Source of the DNA: CAVSJA01 sp963728145
GTDB taxonomy: Bacteria; Bacteroidota; Bacteroidia; Chitinophagales; Chitinophagaceae
NCBI GenBank assembly: GCA_963728145.1
Contig: CAVSJA010000006.1
Coordinates: 372,001-436,000 of the forward strand
Reading direction: 5' to 3'
DNA length: 64,000 nt
Below are positions 34,776 to 43,364 of the stretch, one piece after another; positions within the stretch are counted from its first letter, which is position 1; each line of letters begins with the position of its first letter. A program made the position numbers and the translations under genes. Below the pieces are notes generated by a model. That model saw nothing but the letters and a program-made list of their open reading frames with translations. It made no database searches and was not told where the DNA came from.

Positions 34776-35187
34776 TTAATGACATTGCCCTCGGGACTAA
34801 ACGCAGCCAAAAAATTATTAATGTATTCTGACCCCGAAGGGGTCCAGTCTTGGTAGCCAAAAAATTGATTAATGTATTCCGACCCCGAAGGGGTCGACGA
34901 CTCTGCGAAACGCGTTTTCTTGATAGTGGGATGCGCTTCTAAAATCGCAAACGAACTATTTGACAAATTTTGTTCGACCCCTTCGGGGCCGCATTATTAA
35001 CCGCAACTCATTTCTACCAAGCTGAGTCCCTTCGGGACTAAACGCTGCCAAAAAATTAATTAATGTATTGCAACCCCGAAGGAGTAGAGCAACTCTGCGA
35101 AAGAGGGTGACGCTTCACCGTGTGGGTAATTATGCGTTCCCGCGAAGCGGGAACGACATGGAAGTTCTAACTTAATGACATTGCCCT
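34776..35187. repeat. 412-bp block of palindromic repeat units flanked by a 16-bp direct repeat
   Basis: Three copies of a ~39-bp unit (GCCAAAAAATTRATTAATG, then TATTnyrACCCCGAAGGGGTC) lie at 34806-34844, 34856-34895 and 35047-35086; each ends in the palindrome GACCCCGAAGGGGTC or a variant. Between copies B and C are a related GACCCCTTCGGGG and a TCCCTTCGGGA hairpin. The block starts and ends with the identical 16-mer TTAATGACATTGCCCT (34776-34791 and 35172-35187). It also holds a perfect hairpin at 35135-35155. Such units recur in Bacteroidota intergenic DNA and are sometimes mis-called as short proteins. No gene is seen in 34683-35219. Confidence 0.75.
35135..35155. other. Perfect 9-bp hairpin CGTTCCCGC-GAA-GCGGGAACG
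   Basis: A perfect stem with a 3-base loop and no T-run. The core (TTCCCGC with GCGGGAA) recurs near 60825-60845 with a TTTC loop, so it may be a dispersed small palindrome rather than a terminator. Confidence 0.6.
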
Positions 35188-35219
35188 TTAGGGGGGACAG
35201 GGGTGTGAGTTGGGGGATG

Positions 35220-37740
35220 TTAAAACACAAACCTCGTACTAAAGAACACTCCAAATCTCTTTACCTTATCCGGTGGCAGGGGTCTTGGCAAAACGCGCCA
35301 GATAAAATCGAAACGAAGTAAGGCGAAATACATTATCCACTCCAGTTCCTACTTCCATATAGGTTTTGCCATCGAGTGATTCAAATTTAAAGAATGAGCC
35401 GGACGGCATATTGAGGTCTTTGTTTTCTTGCGACAAACTTCCCCATAGAGTCTTAACAGTATAGAACTGACGCCATTTCCATTTGCGTGTGAAAGGAATG
35501 AAAGCGAAATAGTCCATTACCGATATTATGTTCGAAATTGATGCCAGCGTATTGATCTTGTACGTATTCAAAGCGATTCATCAAATTGAATGAATACTTG
35601 TTGTAATAATAGATCTCATTTCCTGGAGCAACATCCAACAAAACATATGGCAAAGTGCCCCAGGTTTTTCCGGCAAAGAAGTTAAAGTAAAGAGAACCCA
35701 ATGGAGGAATCTTTAGATAATCCGAAATGCTTCCAGATAGCTTCGTGTAGGAATAACTGCTCTGGAAAACCCCGGGAAAGCCTTGAGTATATTTTAGTTC
35801 TGTGATTGGATATGCGCTTCCCATACTGGAGCGATAAAAATTATTCTCAAGGAATTTTTCGAGGTAAGCGAAACGAAAACGAATAGAGGTTTCGAATGTA
35901 GTTAATGGCTCGCCTTTTACTCCATTAAAAAGTTCTTTTGGTGGCAGGTTCATCAACGGATCGAATTTTTTGTACATACCCGTAAGCGTGACCGAAATAC
36001 CGGAATGCCATTCTTTAAAGAAATCAAGCTTTGTCTCTTCAATCTTTAAGAACTTTATCGGTATGCCGTTTTTCCTGATGGCCAGCGCGAAGATATTATC
36101 CTGGCTGATCTCATCGTAGTAGGACTGTGAACGATCGAAGTCCTTGGTATAGGAAGCAAATAAAGTCATGCGTGGATTCTTCTTCAATATCCAAAGCGCA
36201 TCTGCCTTGCCTTTTAATTTGTCATCCTTAAAACCATAAGCCAGATATCCGTGCAGGATCAGTTTCTTATTAAAGAAACGGTTTGTACCAAGGTCCCATC
36301 TTAATCGCAATCCTTCGTACACATTCGCATTAACCCAATTCTGCCAGGGACCGATCTGGTAATTGCCTACATTCAGATAACCGGTCACAAGAAAGTCGAG
36401 CATTCTCGTGGTTCGTTTGAATGCCGGTAATTTCAACAACGTGTCTATAGTTGTATAGATCGCCTGTTCATTTTTGTTAAGCGGTTCGTGTCTTTCCTGT
36501 AACCAGAACGAATCAGTGACGAATTTGGCAGAATCCGGTAGTATTGTCTCTTCAGATAATTTATTCTTATCAGTCTCCCGGGTCACCGATGAATCGTTGA
36601 CAATAACATTTTCATAAGTGGTGGATTTCCGGCCAATAGCAGAAAGCGTTTTTTCTCCCGAAAAAGACATGTCGGCCACAAATTTGTCCCTCGAGAGAAA
36701 CCAGGTAGAATCGTTGATCATCTTGTACTCCTGTATCATGCTCAACCTGTCGACATAATTTATATTGGCATCCTTGGATAGGCGCAGGTTCATTTTTTGA
36801 ATGGCCCAGGTAGTATCGTGCACCCAACAATCTCCTTCGAATGTATTTTCACCTTGCCGCTTTGGCGTAAACATGATATGAAACAACCTGCGGTTGTCTA
36901 CGAATTGTGTGTCCAGGATTCGGTAACGGTAATAGTTATCTCCATTATCGCTGATGGGACTCACAAATAGTTTGTCCATTACGGGAATGAAATTGCTATA
37001 GAAGTTGATGTTCTGGTCCATTCCGCCAATGAATTTTAATGCACTTTCATTGTTAACTCCCATGGTCTTGGTTCCCCTGAATACTTCCCTTCTTCGTTTC
37101 GGAGATTTTTGATAATAGTAGTCGGAAAGCGCTTCGGTCAGGTATACCGGTAGATAAGGAGTTCCTTCATCAGTGGTATCAATGTTATCGAATACGAAAC
37201 CAAATTTCCTTAGCACCGGCAGATTCTTCCACTTGTCTTTGTTGACATTCTTGATATCGACTTCAAGCTTATTATACAGCTCGTAGGAAAAATTATCGAA
37301 TCGATAGCGGTCATTGAAGGGTTTGCGTCGAACGATCCTTCTCCAGACTACCAGTCCCCAATCCACTTTTCGTTCTTACCACTACTTCAGTGGTGTACTT
37401 TCCTCTTTCCAGGCGGATATTAACTTCGACTGTATTATTTCGAACACGTGTTAAAAAAAGGCTGTCAATAGCGAGTTTGAAATCCCGGTAGCCGACATAG
37501 GTGATCTCCAGCGTATCATTAACCGGCCATTCATTAAAGTGAAAGATGAACCCACCAGCGGAATCACTTAATCGGCCTAGTGCCGACTTCTGGAATTTCA
37601 TTGATGCGAACGGAATACGTTCATCACTATGCTCATCCCTGATAGACCCTTTGAGGATAAGGTTTTGAGCAAATGACGACAACGTGAAGCAGGGTAAGCA
37701 ACAGAATGGCGGAAAACAATCTTTTAATAGTGCCAATCAT
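35220..37740 (-). pseudogene. DUF5686 / CarboxypepD_reg-like outer-membrane protein, four single-base frameshifts
   Basis: Joining four pieces gives one protein of about 835 residues: a signal peptide from ATG 37740, a carboxypeptidase-regulatory-like domain (LKGSIRDEHSDERIPFA), the long DUF5686 barrel region, and a C-terminus ending in PPDKVKRFGVFFSTRFVF. Shifts fall in the signal peptide (about 37680-37690), at an AAAA run near 37366 (RTK/VDWGL), near 35500 (LFRF/IPFTRKW) and near 35322 (VFRL/LRFDF). Each is repaired by dropping exactly one base. Intact members are exported outer-membrane proteins of unknown function. Either the gene is decaying or this stretch contains sequencing errors; neighbouring genes are intact. 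Confidence 0.8.
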
Positions 37741-37760
37741 TGGTCAAAAATACGCGAATT

Positions 37761-37962
37761 TGAACAGAGGAACGGAAGAACAGCAGAACAGCAGAATGGA
37801 AGAACAGCGGAACAGATGAACAGCGGAACAGCGGAACAAAACCGATAATCTGTAGTATGCTGTACTAAATGCAGAAGCTATTGTTTAATCTGACAGTCTC
37901 GGCTTCTAAATTCTTCTGTTCCGCTGTTCCGCTGTTCATCTGTTCCGCTGTTCTTCCGTTCA
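37761..37962. repeat. Inverted array of 8-nt GAACAGCG words in a divergent gap
   Basis: The left arm (37761-37839) has about nine 8-nt units around GAACAGCG/GAACAGCA; the right arm (37911-37962) is the reverse complement (CTGTTCCG repeats). The spacer is about 70 bp. It lies between the DUF5686 pseudogene start and the membrane-protein gene at 38078, which diverge, so it is not a terminator by position. Confidence 0.78.
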
Positions 37963-38054
37963 AAAACCTCCGCATTTGTGCTCCTTGACAAGAAATCATG
38001 ATCTTCCAAAAAAATCAATCTCAAATATTTGGAAATATGACACGCGCCTACTTA

Positions 38055-38069
38055 CTTTGTATTACAAAG
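38055..38069. promoter_or_regulatory. Palindromic operator-like site 1
   Basis: CTTTGTATTACAAAG is a perfect 7-1-7 palindrome. It ends 8 bp before the ATG at 38078 and is followed by CGCTTTTT. The same element with one change lies at 39034-39048, again followed by CACTTTTT. The ACTTTG part overlaps a possible -7 box (TTACTTTG). A binding site for the winged-helix protein encoded at 38716 is the natural candidate. Confidence 0.65.
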
Positions 38070-38077
38070 CGCTTTTT

Positions 38078-38701
38078 ATGGTTGAGCAAAATCCATCACT
38101 GGAGACCCTACAGGACATAAAACGAATGATGGAACGATCGTCCCGATTTATTTCCCTTAGTGGTTGGAGTGGTGTTGCGGCGGGGATTTGCGCGTTGGTA
38201 GGAGCGTGGATAGCGAACTCAAAGATTGAGGACTACCGTTCAGGTAGCTCCGGAGTTACCTTAGAAGGTAATGGCGTTTCACTGATCAATCAATTGTTGT
38301 TTATTGCTATTGCAGTGTTGGTTGCTGCTATAATCCTGGCTTTCTTATTCACCTGGTTAAGGTCCAAGAAGAATAGAACAAATATTTGGGATCCGGTCGC
38401 CAGGCGATTGATGTGGAATACTCTTTTCCCACTTGCGGTTGGAGGAATTTGCATTTGGCGGGTACTCCAGATCGGTGCATTTACACTGGTTGCTCCTTTA
38501 TGCCTGGTATTTTATGGACTGGCACTGGTCAACGGTTCAAGGTATACGGTGGGAGAGGTAAAGTACCTGGGTTATGGACAGATCCTTTTAGGACTATTAA
38601 ACCTTTGGCTGGAAGGTTACGGGTTATACTTCTGGGCCCTTGGTTTTGGTGTATTACATATATTGTATGGAGCAATGATGTGGTGGAAATATGAGCGATG
38701 A
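38078..38701 (+). CDS. Integral membrane protein paired with a winged-helix regulator
   Basis: 207 residues from the ATG at 38078; the frame extends upstream to 37976, but this start directly follows the palindrome and begins a sensible MVEQNPSLETLQDIKRMMERS. After this amphipathic cytosolic segment come about five transmembrane helices (about 25-45, 72-95, 112-130, 135-155 and 165-195). The stop is 14 bp from the regulator gene, so the two are co-transcribed. The N-terminal helix might contact the regulator, which would make the pair a membrane-linked sensor; that is inference. Confidence 0.7.
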   Translation: MVEQNPSLETLQDIKRMMERSSRFISLSGWSGVAAGICALVGAWIANSKIEDYRSGSSGVTLEGNGVSLINQLLFIAIAVLVAAIILAFLFTWLRSKKNRTNIWDPVARRLMWNTLFPLAVGGICIWRVLQIGAFTLVAPLCLVFYGLALVNGSRYTVGEVKYLGYGQILLGLLNLWLEGYGLYFWALGFGVLHILYGAMMWWKYER

Positions 38702-38715
38702 GTTAATATTATATA

Positions 38716-39015
38716 ATGAAGAACCCGATTGGAAATCTGAATAAAATTTTTGATAGCCGTATTCGCCTTGGGGTGATGAGCATCCTGATGGTGAATGAGG
38801 AAGTCAGCTTTAATGACCTGAAGACAATGATGGATGTAACAGATGGTAACCTGGCTTCACACCTGATCAATCTTGAAGAAAACGGCTTTATCAAAGTACA
38901 TAAAGGATTCATCGGAAGAAAAACAAACACAACGTATTCAATAACCAAAGCAGGTGAAAAAGCATTTAAAGAACATATCGATGCATTGGAAAATATGATC
39001 AAAGGAATCAAATAA
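38716..39015 (+). CDS. Small winged-helix transcriptional regulator
   Basis: 99 residues comprising a single winged-helix DNA-binding domain: LNKIFDSRIRLGVMSILM, the recognition region VTDGNLASHLINLEENGFI, and a wing with RKTNTTYSITKAGEKAF. This is the PF13601-like 'HTH_27/34' type found widely in Bacteroidota. No ligand or metal-binding motif is visible. It is placed between two near-identical palindromes (38055 and 39034), one before each flanking transcription unit, so it probably controls both its own operon and the exosortase genes. Confidence 0.85.
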   Translation: MKNPIGNLNKIFDSRIRLGVMSILMVNEEVSFNDLKTMMDVTDGNLASHLINLEENGFIKVHKGFIGRKTNTTYSITKAGEKAFKEHIDALENMIKGIK

Positions 39016-39033
39016 TTTTTTTTTGTATTTACA

Positions 39034-39048
39034 CTTTGTATTTCAAAG
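39034..39048. promoter_or_regulatory. Palindromic operator-like site 2
   Basis: CTTTGTATTTCAAAG differs by one base from site 1 and ends 21 bp before the VIT-protein ATG. Similarity extends on both sides (ACTTTG before; AAAGCRCTTTTTA after), over about 24 bp in all, so this is more than a short chance match. Confidence 0.65.
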
Positions 39049-39069
39049 CACTTTTTAAAATAGAAAACT

Positions 39070-41589
39070 ATGCTTACCTTTAAAACCCAGCTGCGTGATA
39101 AAGATTTCAGACTAGGACTAATCCTATTGTCTCTCTCCTTATTTTTTTTCAGCCTTCCTTCATTCGCTGAAATTGACCCGAACACCTATTTTAATTTATT
39201 TATCCCCTGTTACTTCATAACAGCGGTCTATTTCATAATACTCCTGGTAAGAGGCCGGCTAAGGCGAGGCAGGGATGGACTCTTTCCACTCTTTCTCTTC
39301 CTGATCATGTTTTTAGTCAGTGCATATGCATTGAACAGGGAAATGACCATATTCGCAAAAAATACAGATTGGTTTACAGGTCTGTTGATCATCTGCTGTC
39401 TCAACTATATTGTAGCTGCATTCTTTAATACATTACCACAATGGCTAAGACATTTTATCGGCTTTATTCTTGGCATTTCAATGGTCGTATTTACTTATAT
39501 GAGTTTTTATCTCTTCCCCGTTTATGTTTTGAGTGCCGTAGCTGCTATTGCATTAGGAATTTCATTGCACAGTTTTGTCCCTTTAATGTTCACCATATAT
39601 ACAATCGTCCTGACAAGGCGTATTAATCGCGGTGAAAGAAAGTATTGGCTCAGTTTCGCGGCGGGCGCAACAGTATGTCTCGTCGCTACCATATTTTTTG
39701 CAGTGCAATGGAATAAGGTAACCAATACGATCAATACTGTATATAAGCAAAATTCCCTACGCAATTCTGAAGGACTACCCTCATGGGTAAGCGTAGCGCA
39801 AGAGATCCCCCCTAATGGCATCGCTGAAAAAATTCTCAAGTCGGAAATTGTTTATGGTGTTACGGGCATCGAAACAGATAATTGGTTTATGGGATTTCCC
39901 CAAAGAAATTTTGGTGGAGAGACGATTCATGATCCTTTAGTCATGATTGCTTCCTTCTTTTCACGTCCTGTTAATATCAATAGGGAAGAGCGTGCAAAAG
40001 TTTTGCAGGCCTTCTTTGATGCAAGACACAATGCGGAGGAAAGGTTATGGTCCGGGGAGAACCTGGTTACTGAATTTGTTTCCACGGCTGTGAAATTCTG
40101 GCCACAGTTCTATTTGACCTATACAGAGAAAGTAATTACTGTTTCGCATAATGCCATGGTAAATCGCTGGAGTCAACAGGAAGAAGCCATCTATACTTTT
40201 TATTTACCGGAAGGCGCAGTTGTCACCTCGCTTTCACTTTGGATTGAAGGAAAGGAAGCAAAGGCAATACTAAGCACAAAGGAAAAAGCCGACAGTGCCT
40301 ATAAAACAATAGTTGGACGGGAACGCCGTGATCCTTCACTCCTGCATTGGCAGGAAGGTAATCGGGTTTCTGTGCGTGTATTTCCCGTGTTGAAAGGACA
40401 AAGCAGGAAGTTCAAGGTTGGAGTAACTGCACCCCTTAGCCGACAAAATGGTAAGCTTGTATATGAGAATATTTATTTCAAGGGTCCTGGTCACCAATCC
40501 GCGGATGAAGAAATAACACTCGACTTTCAACAACCCGCCAGCAATTACATTTTTCCGGCAAGTTTTCTTTCAACAGGCGAACAAAAATTCAGGTACAAGG
40601 GAAAGTATAAGCCAGATTGGAAGCTCAGCATGGCTGAGCTTCCCTTATCAACAGGAACCTTCAGTTTTGATGGGAAATCCTATGCGATCAAGCCTTATGA
40701 AAAACAGGAAGCACAGGTAAGTATCAATTCCGTTTACCTGGACATCAACAACGCCTGGACTCAACAGGAGGTCGATGCGGTCTATGATTTGGTAAGCAAC
40801 AAAAAAGTTTTTGTTTATGATGGGGAACTGGTTGAAGTGAATAAAGAAAACAGGTTTGAATTGCTTGACCATATGAGAAAAAAGCAATTCAGCTTATTTC
40901 CATTTTTTCTGATTGAAGACACAAATAATTCAATTGTGGTTAGCAAAAGCGGAAATCTATCACCTGAACTTTCTGATCTCGAAGGCAGCAATTTTCTGAA
41001 GACGCTAAAAACCCAACTTAGCGGCCAGGACAAGATCAGGTTATTCAATCTCGGACCGAAACTATCGCCATACCTTAAAGCACTCAAAGAATACAGGACA
41101 TTTCAATACCAGCATGGTGAATTGGAATCGCTTTCGAGGATGATGGAAACAGGAATGTTTGCCATCGATCAGGAAAATTCTGATCGGGTAGTGATTGATA
41201 ATGCTGGTTTGGCTATTATAAAATCGGATGGGGATCAATCATCAACTGGTCCCGATCACCTGATGCGCTTGTTTGCCTATAATCAAATCATGCGGGGAAT
41301 AGGAAAAGATCTTTTATTAAAAAAGGAAATAAAAGATGAACTGGTTGATGAAGCATCACGAGCATATGTGGTTACACCGGTTTCGAGCCTGGTAGTATTG
41401 GAAACACAACAGGATTATGATCGCTTCAATATTCATGACAATGCAAATATCAAAAGTCTAAAGAACGCATCAATGGCTTCAAATGGCGCTGTTCCCGAGC
41501 CACACGAATGGGCATTGATCATTATTGCCGTTGGATTTATTGTATGGTTGAAATTCAAACCTGCTTTAAGCTTTAAACATGTCAGGTGA
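39070..41589 (+). CDS. XrtN-system VIT-domain protein with PEP-CTERM tail
   Basis: 839 residues. About six transmembrane helices occupy residues 15-220, followed by a large extracytoplasmic part that contains a VIT (vault/inter-alpha-trypsin) domain near 365-480 (AIYTFYLPEGAVVTSLSLW, then ERRDPSLLHW). The C-terminus is a PEP-CTERM-type sorting signal: VPEPHEWAL near residue 805, a hydrophobic helix, and a basic tail ending FKHVR. In this family the tail is cut by exosortase N, whose gene overlaps this stop by 4 bp. The function of the sorted protein is unknown. Confidence 0.88.
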   Translation: MLTFKTQLRDKDFRLGLILLSLSLFFFSLPSFAEIDPNTYFNLFIPCYFITAVYFIILLVRGRLRRGRDGLFPLFLFLIMFLVSAYALNREMTIFAKNTDWFTGLLIICCLNYIVAAFFNTLPQWLRHFIGFILGISMVVFTYMSFYLFPVYVLSAVAAIALGISLHSFVPLMFTIYTIVLTRRINRGERKYWLSFAAGATVCLVATIFFAVQWNKVTNTINTVYKQNSLRNSEGLPSWVSVAQEIPPNGIAEKILKSEIVYGVTGIETDNWFMGFPQRNFGGETIHDPLVMIASFFSRPVNINREERAKVLQAFFDARHNAEERLWSGENLVTEFVSTAVKFWPQFYLTYTEKVITVSHNAMVNRWSQQEEAIYTFYLPEGAVVTSLSLWIEGKEAKAILSTKEKADSAYKTIVGRERRDPSLLHWQEGNRVSVRVFPVLKGQSRKFKVGVTAPLSRQNGKLVYENIYFKGPGHQSADEEITLDFQQPASNYIFPASFLSTGEQKFRYKGKYKPDWKLSMAELPLSTGTFSFDGKSYAIKPYEKQEAQVSINSVYLDINNAWTQQEVDAVYDLVSNKKVFVYDGELVEVNKENRFELLDHMRKKQFSLFPFFLIEDTNNSIVVSKSGNLSPELSDLEGSNFLKTLKTQLSGQDKIRLFNLGPKLSPYLKALKEYRTFQYQHGELESLSRMMETGMFAIDQENSDRVVIDNAGLAIIKSDGDQSSTGPDHLMRLFAYNQIMRGIGKDLLLKKEIKDELVDEASRAYVVTPVSSLVVLETQQDYDRFNIHDNANIKSLKNASMASNGAVPEPHEWALIIIAVGFIVWLKFKPALSFKHVR

Positions 41590-42947
41590 TCAACAAAGCG
41601 ACGATATCATTTTCATGGATCAGACTGCAACATCTGCAGTTACTCATTCCAGTGATTTATCTATTGTTGTTTTATACAACGCTTAGAACTTACCTGCTTT
41701 GGCAGTCCGGGAATTTCCTGCTTGGCCTTATTGCTTTGCCAATGGTGATTCAGTGTCAAAGGACAGGTAAACAGTACTACCGTTATGGTTGGCTGGCCTT
41801 ATTTTTTGGATTACTGTGTTTTTGGATCCCTATTAAAACCCTATTCTACTTTGCCGGTATTTCCGCGGTGTTCTATATGGTTGAAAGTTTTTATGGCAGG
41901 CTGAACCATTTGCCATTTTTCGTCGCGATTTTCATGTCGCCCATATTCCAGTATTTCAGCAATATTTTCAGTTTTCCTGTTCGACTTAAATTGACAGCCT
42001 GGGCTGGTGGATTGTTTTCTTTGGCTGGCGTGGACACAAGAGTTGAAGGAAATATTATTCATCATAATGGGAATGAGTTTTCGGTTGATCCAGCCTGTAT
42101 GGGGATCAATATGACGATAACCAGCCTCCTGCTCGGATTAATGCTTATTGCTTTCTTTCAGAAACGAATTGGGAAGCAGATCAGGATTATTCACACGGTT
42201 TGCTTGCTTGCAGTTATAATGGGGCTAAATATTTTCTCAAACCTGATCCGCATCCTTTGCCTGGTTCAGTTCAATATTTTACCCGATACATTGATGCACG
42301 AGCTTACTGGGATTTTCTGCCTGATCGTTTATGTAATGATTCCTTCAAAAATACTGGTGAAGTATGTAGTGAACCGGTTTGGCAAATCTCCAATGTCGCT
42401 AGGCCAATCAATGTTTTCAATTGAAAGAGATCGTAGGCATTACTTATTTCACTCGCTTATCCTGGTCTTTTTTATTGGCGCATCAGTAACAATCAGCAGA
42501 AACGATAAATACGAGGCGCAACCCATTGGAGCAACTCCTATATTAAATGGATATGTTTCAAAACGCGTGGATTGGAGTATTGTTAAGCTCGAGAATGATC
42601 ATTCCCTGGTTTACATAAAAGCGATCCGGGATTTTTATTACGCAGATCACAATCCCATGATTTGCTGGAGAGGCAGTGGATACGAATTACGCCAGGTGAA
42701 AACAATAGAGGTCGGAAAGCAGGCAGTATATAGCGCAGTGTTGGAAAAAGAAAATGAAAAATTATATACTGCCTGGTGGTATGATAACGGAAATGACAGG
42801 ACCATTGACCAATTTGACTGGCGATGGAATGTGTTGATGGGAAAATCAAAATATTCATTGGTGAATATTACAGCAGCGGAACAGTCGGTACTGGAAAAGG
42901 AAATCCGGAAAGTGCAGGATGATAACAGATTTAAGTCAATATTATAA
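41586..42947 (+). CDS. xrtN: Exosortase N with C-terminal EpsI-like domain
   Basis: 453 residues with a GTG start overlapping the previous stop (GTGA). The N-terminal ~265 residues form an eight-helix exosortase with the complete catalytic triad: Cys171 (DPACMGINM), Arg222 (SNLIRIL) and His238 (LMHELTG). After a further helix at about 285-300, the C-terminal 150 residues form a soluble domain with HNPMICWRGSGYEL, which resembles the Cys-containing motif of EpsI-type exosortase partner domains. It is a transpeptidase-like membrane protease processing the PEP-CTERM tail of the protein encoded just upstream. Confidence 0.9.
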   Translation: MINKATISFSWIRLQHLQLLIPVIYLLLFYTTLRTYLLWQSGNFLLGLIALPMVIQCQRTGKQYYRYGWLALFFGLLCFWIPIKTLFYFAGISAVFYMVESFYGRLNHLPFFVAIFMSPIFQYFSNIFSFPVRLKLTAWAGGLFSLAGVDTRVEGNIIHHNGNEFSVDPACMGINMTITSLLLGLMLIAFFQKRIGKQIRIIHTVCLLAVIMGLNIFSNLIRILCLVQFNILPDTLMHELTGIFCLIVYVMIPSKILVKYVVNRFGKSPMSLGQSMFSIERDRRHYLFHSLILVFFIGASVTISRNDKYEAQPIGATPILNGYVSKRVDWSIVKLENDHSLVYIKAIRDFYYADHNPMICWRGSGYELRQVKTIEVGKQAVYSAVLEKENEKLYTAWWYDNGNDRTIDQFDWRWNVLMGKSKYSLVNITAAEQSVLEKEIRKVQDDNRFKSIL

Positions 42948-42962
42948 TTATTAAGAAGAATT

Positions 42963-43355
42963 ATGACCATGACATCACAGGTTATCATGAGCCGAAAAGA
43001 TTCGAGAGCGTTATTGGGATTATTGTTAACCATGCCGCTCACTACGCCTTTAACCGTTGGGATTTTGTATGAAATATTTCATTGGGAATACCCCGTTTAT
43101 TTACTTGGATCGGTACTTGAGGACCTCGGATTTGAGTATCTCCCACCGTGGGTAGCTATTACAGTGTTGTTAGTTGGGCCTGTGCTTGCTTTTTACCTTA
43201 ACGCGAACGTGTTTTCACGTATGCGTTTTGAAACCACAAAAGAAAAATGTGACTGCTGGGTTTCTTTTCGACGAAACTGGATGAACCTGGCAGTCCTTTT
43301 TCTTAGTTTTATTTCGACTTTAATATTGGTAACCCTGCTTTTAATAATACTCTAA
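42963..43355 (+). CDS. Small membrane protein in the xrtN operon
   Basis: 130 residues with three predicted transmembrane helices (about 17-37, 57-78 and 106-129) and a cytosolic or periplasmic loop with ETTKEKCDCWVSFRRNW, containing two Cys. It starts 15 bp after xrtN and ends 9 bp before the DUF4173 gene. No family recognised. Tight spacing within the operon suggests a role with the exosortase system or with envelope assembly. Confidence 0.7.
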   Translation: MTMTSQVIMSRKDSRALLGLLLTMPLTTPLTVGILYEIFHWEYPVYLLGSVLEDLGFEYLPPWVAITVLLVGPVLAFYLNANVFSRMRFETTKEKCDCWVSFRRNWMNLAVLFLSFISTLILVTLLLIIL

Positions 43356-43364
43356 GCTTGAATT

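Noticed and set aside
34772..34966. Minus-strand frame with repeated TPSGSEYIN motif
   Set aside because: This is the translation of the GACCCCGAAGGGGTC repeat units, a common source of false hypothetical proteins.
35220..37740. Programmed frameshifting in the DUF5686 gene
   Set aside because: Four separate shifts, no common slippery sequence (only one lies in an A-run) and no need for alternative products; decay or sequence error is simpler.
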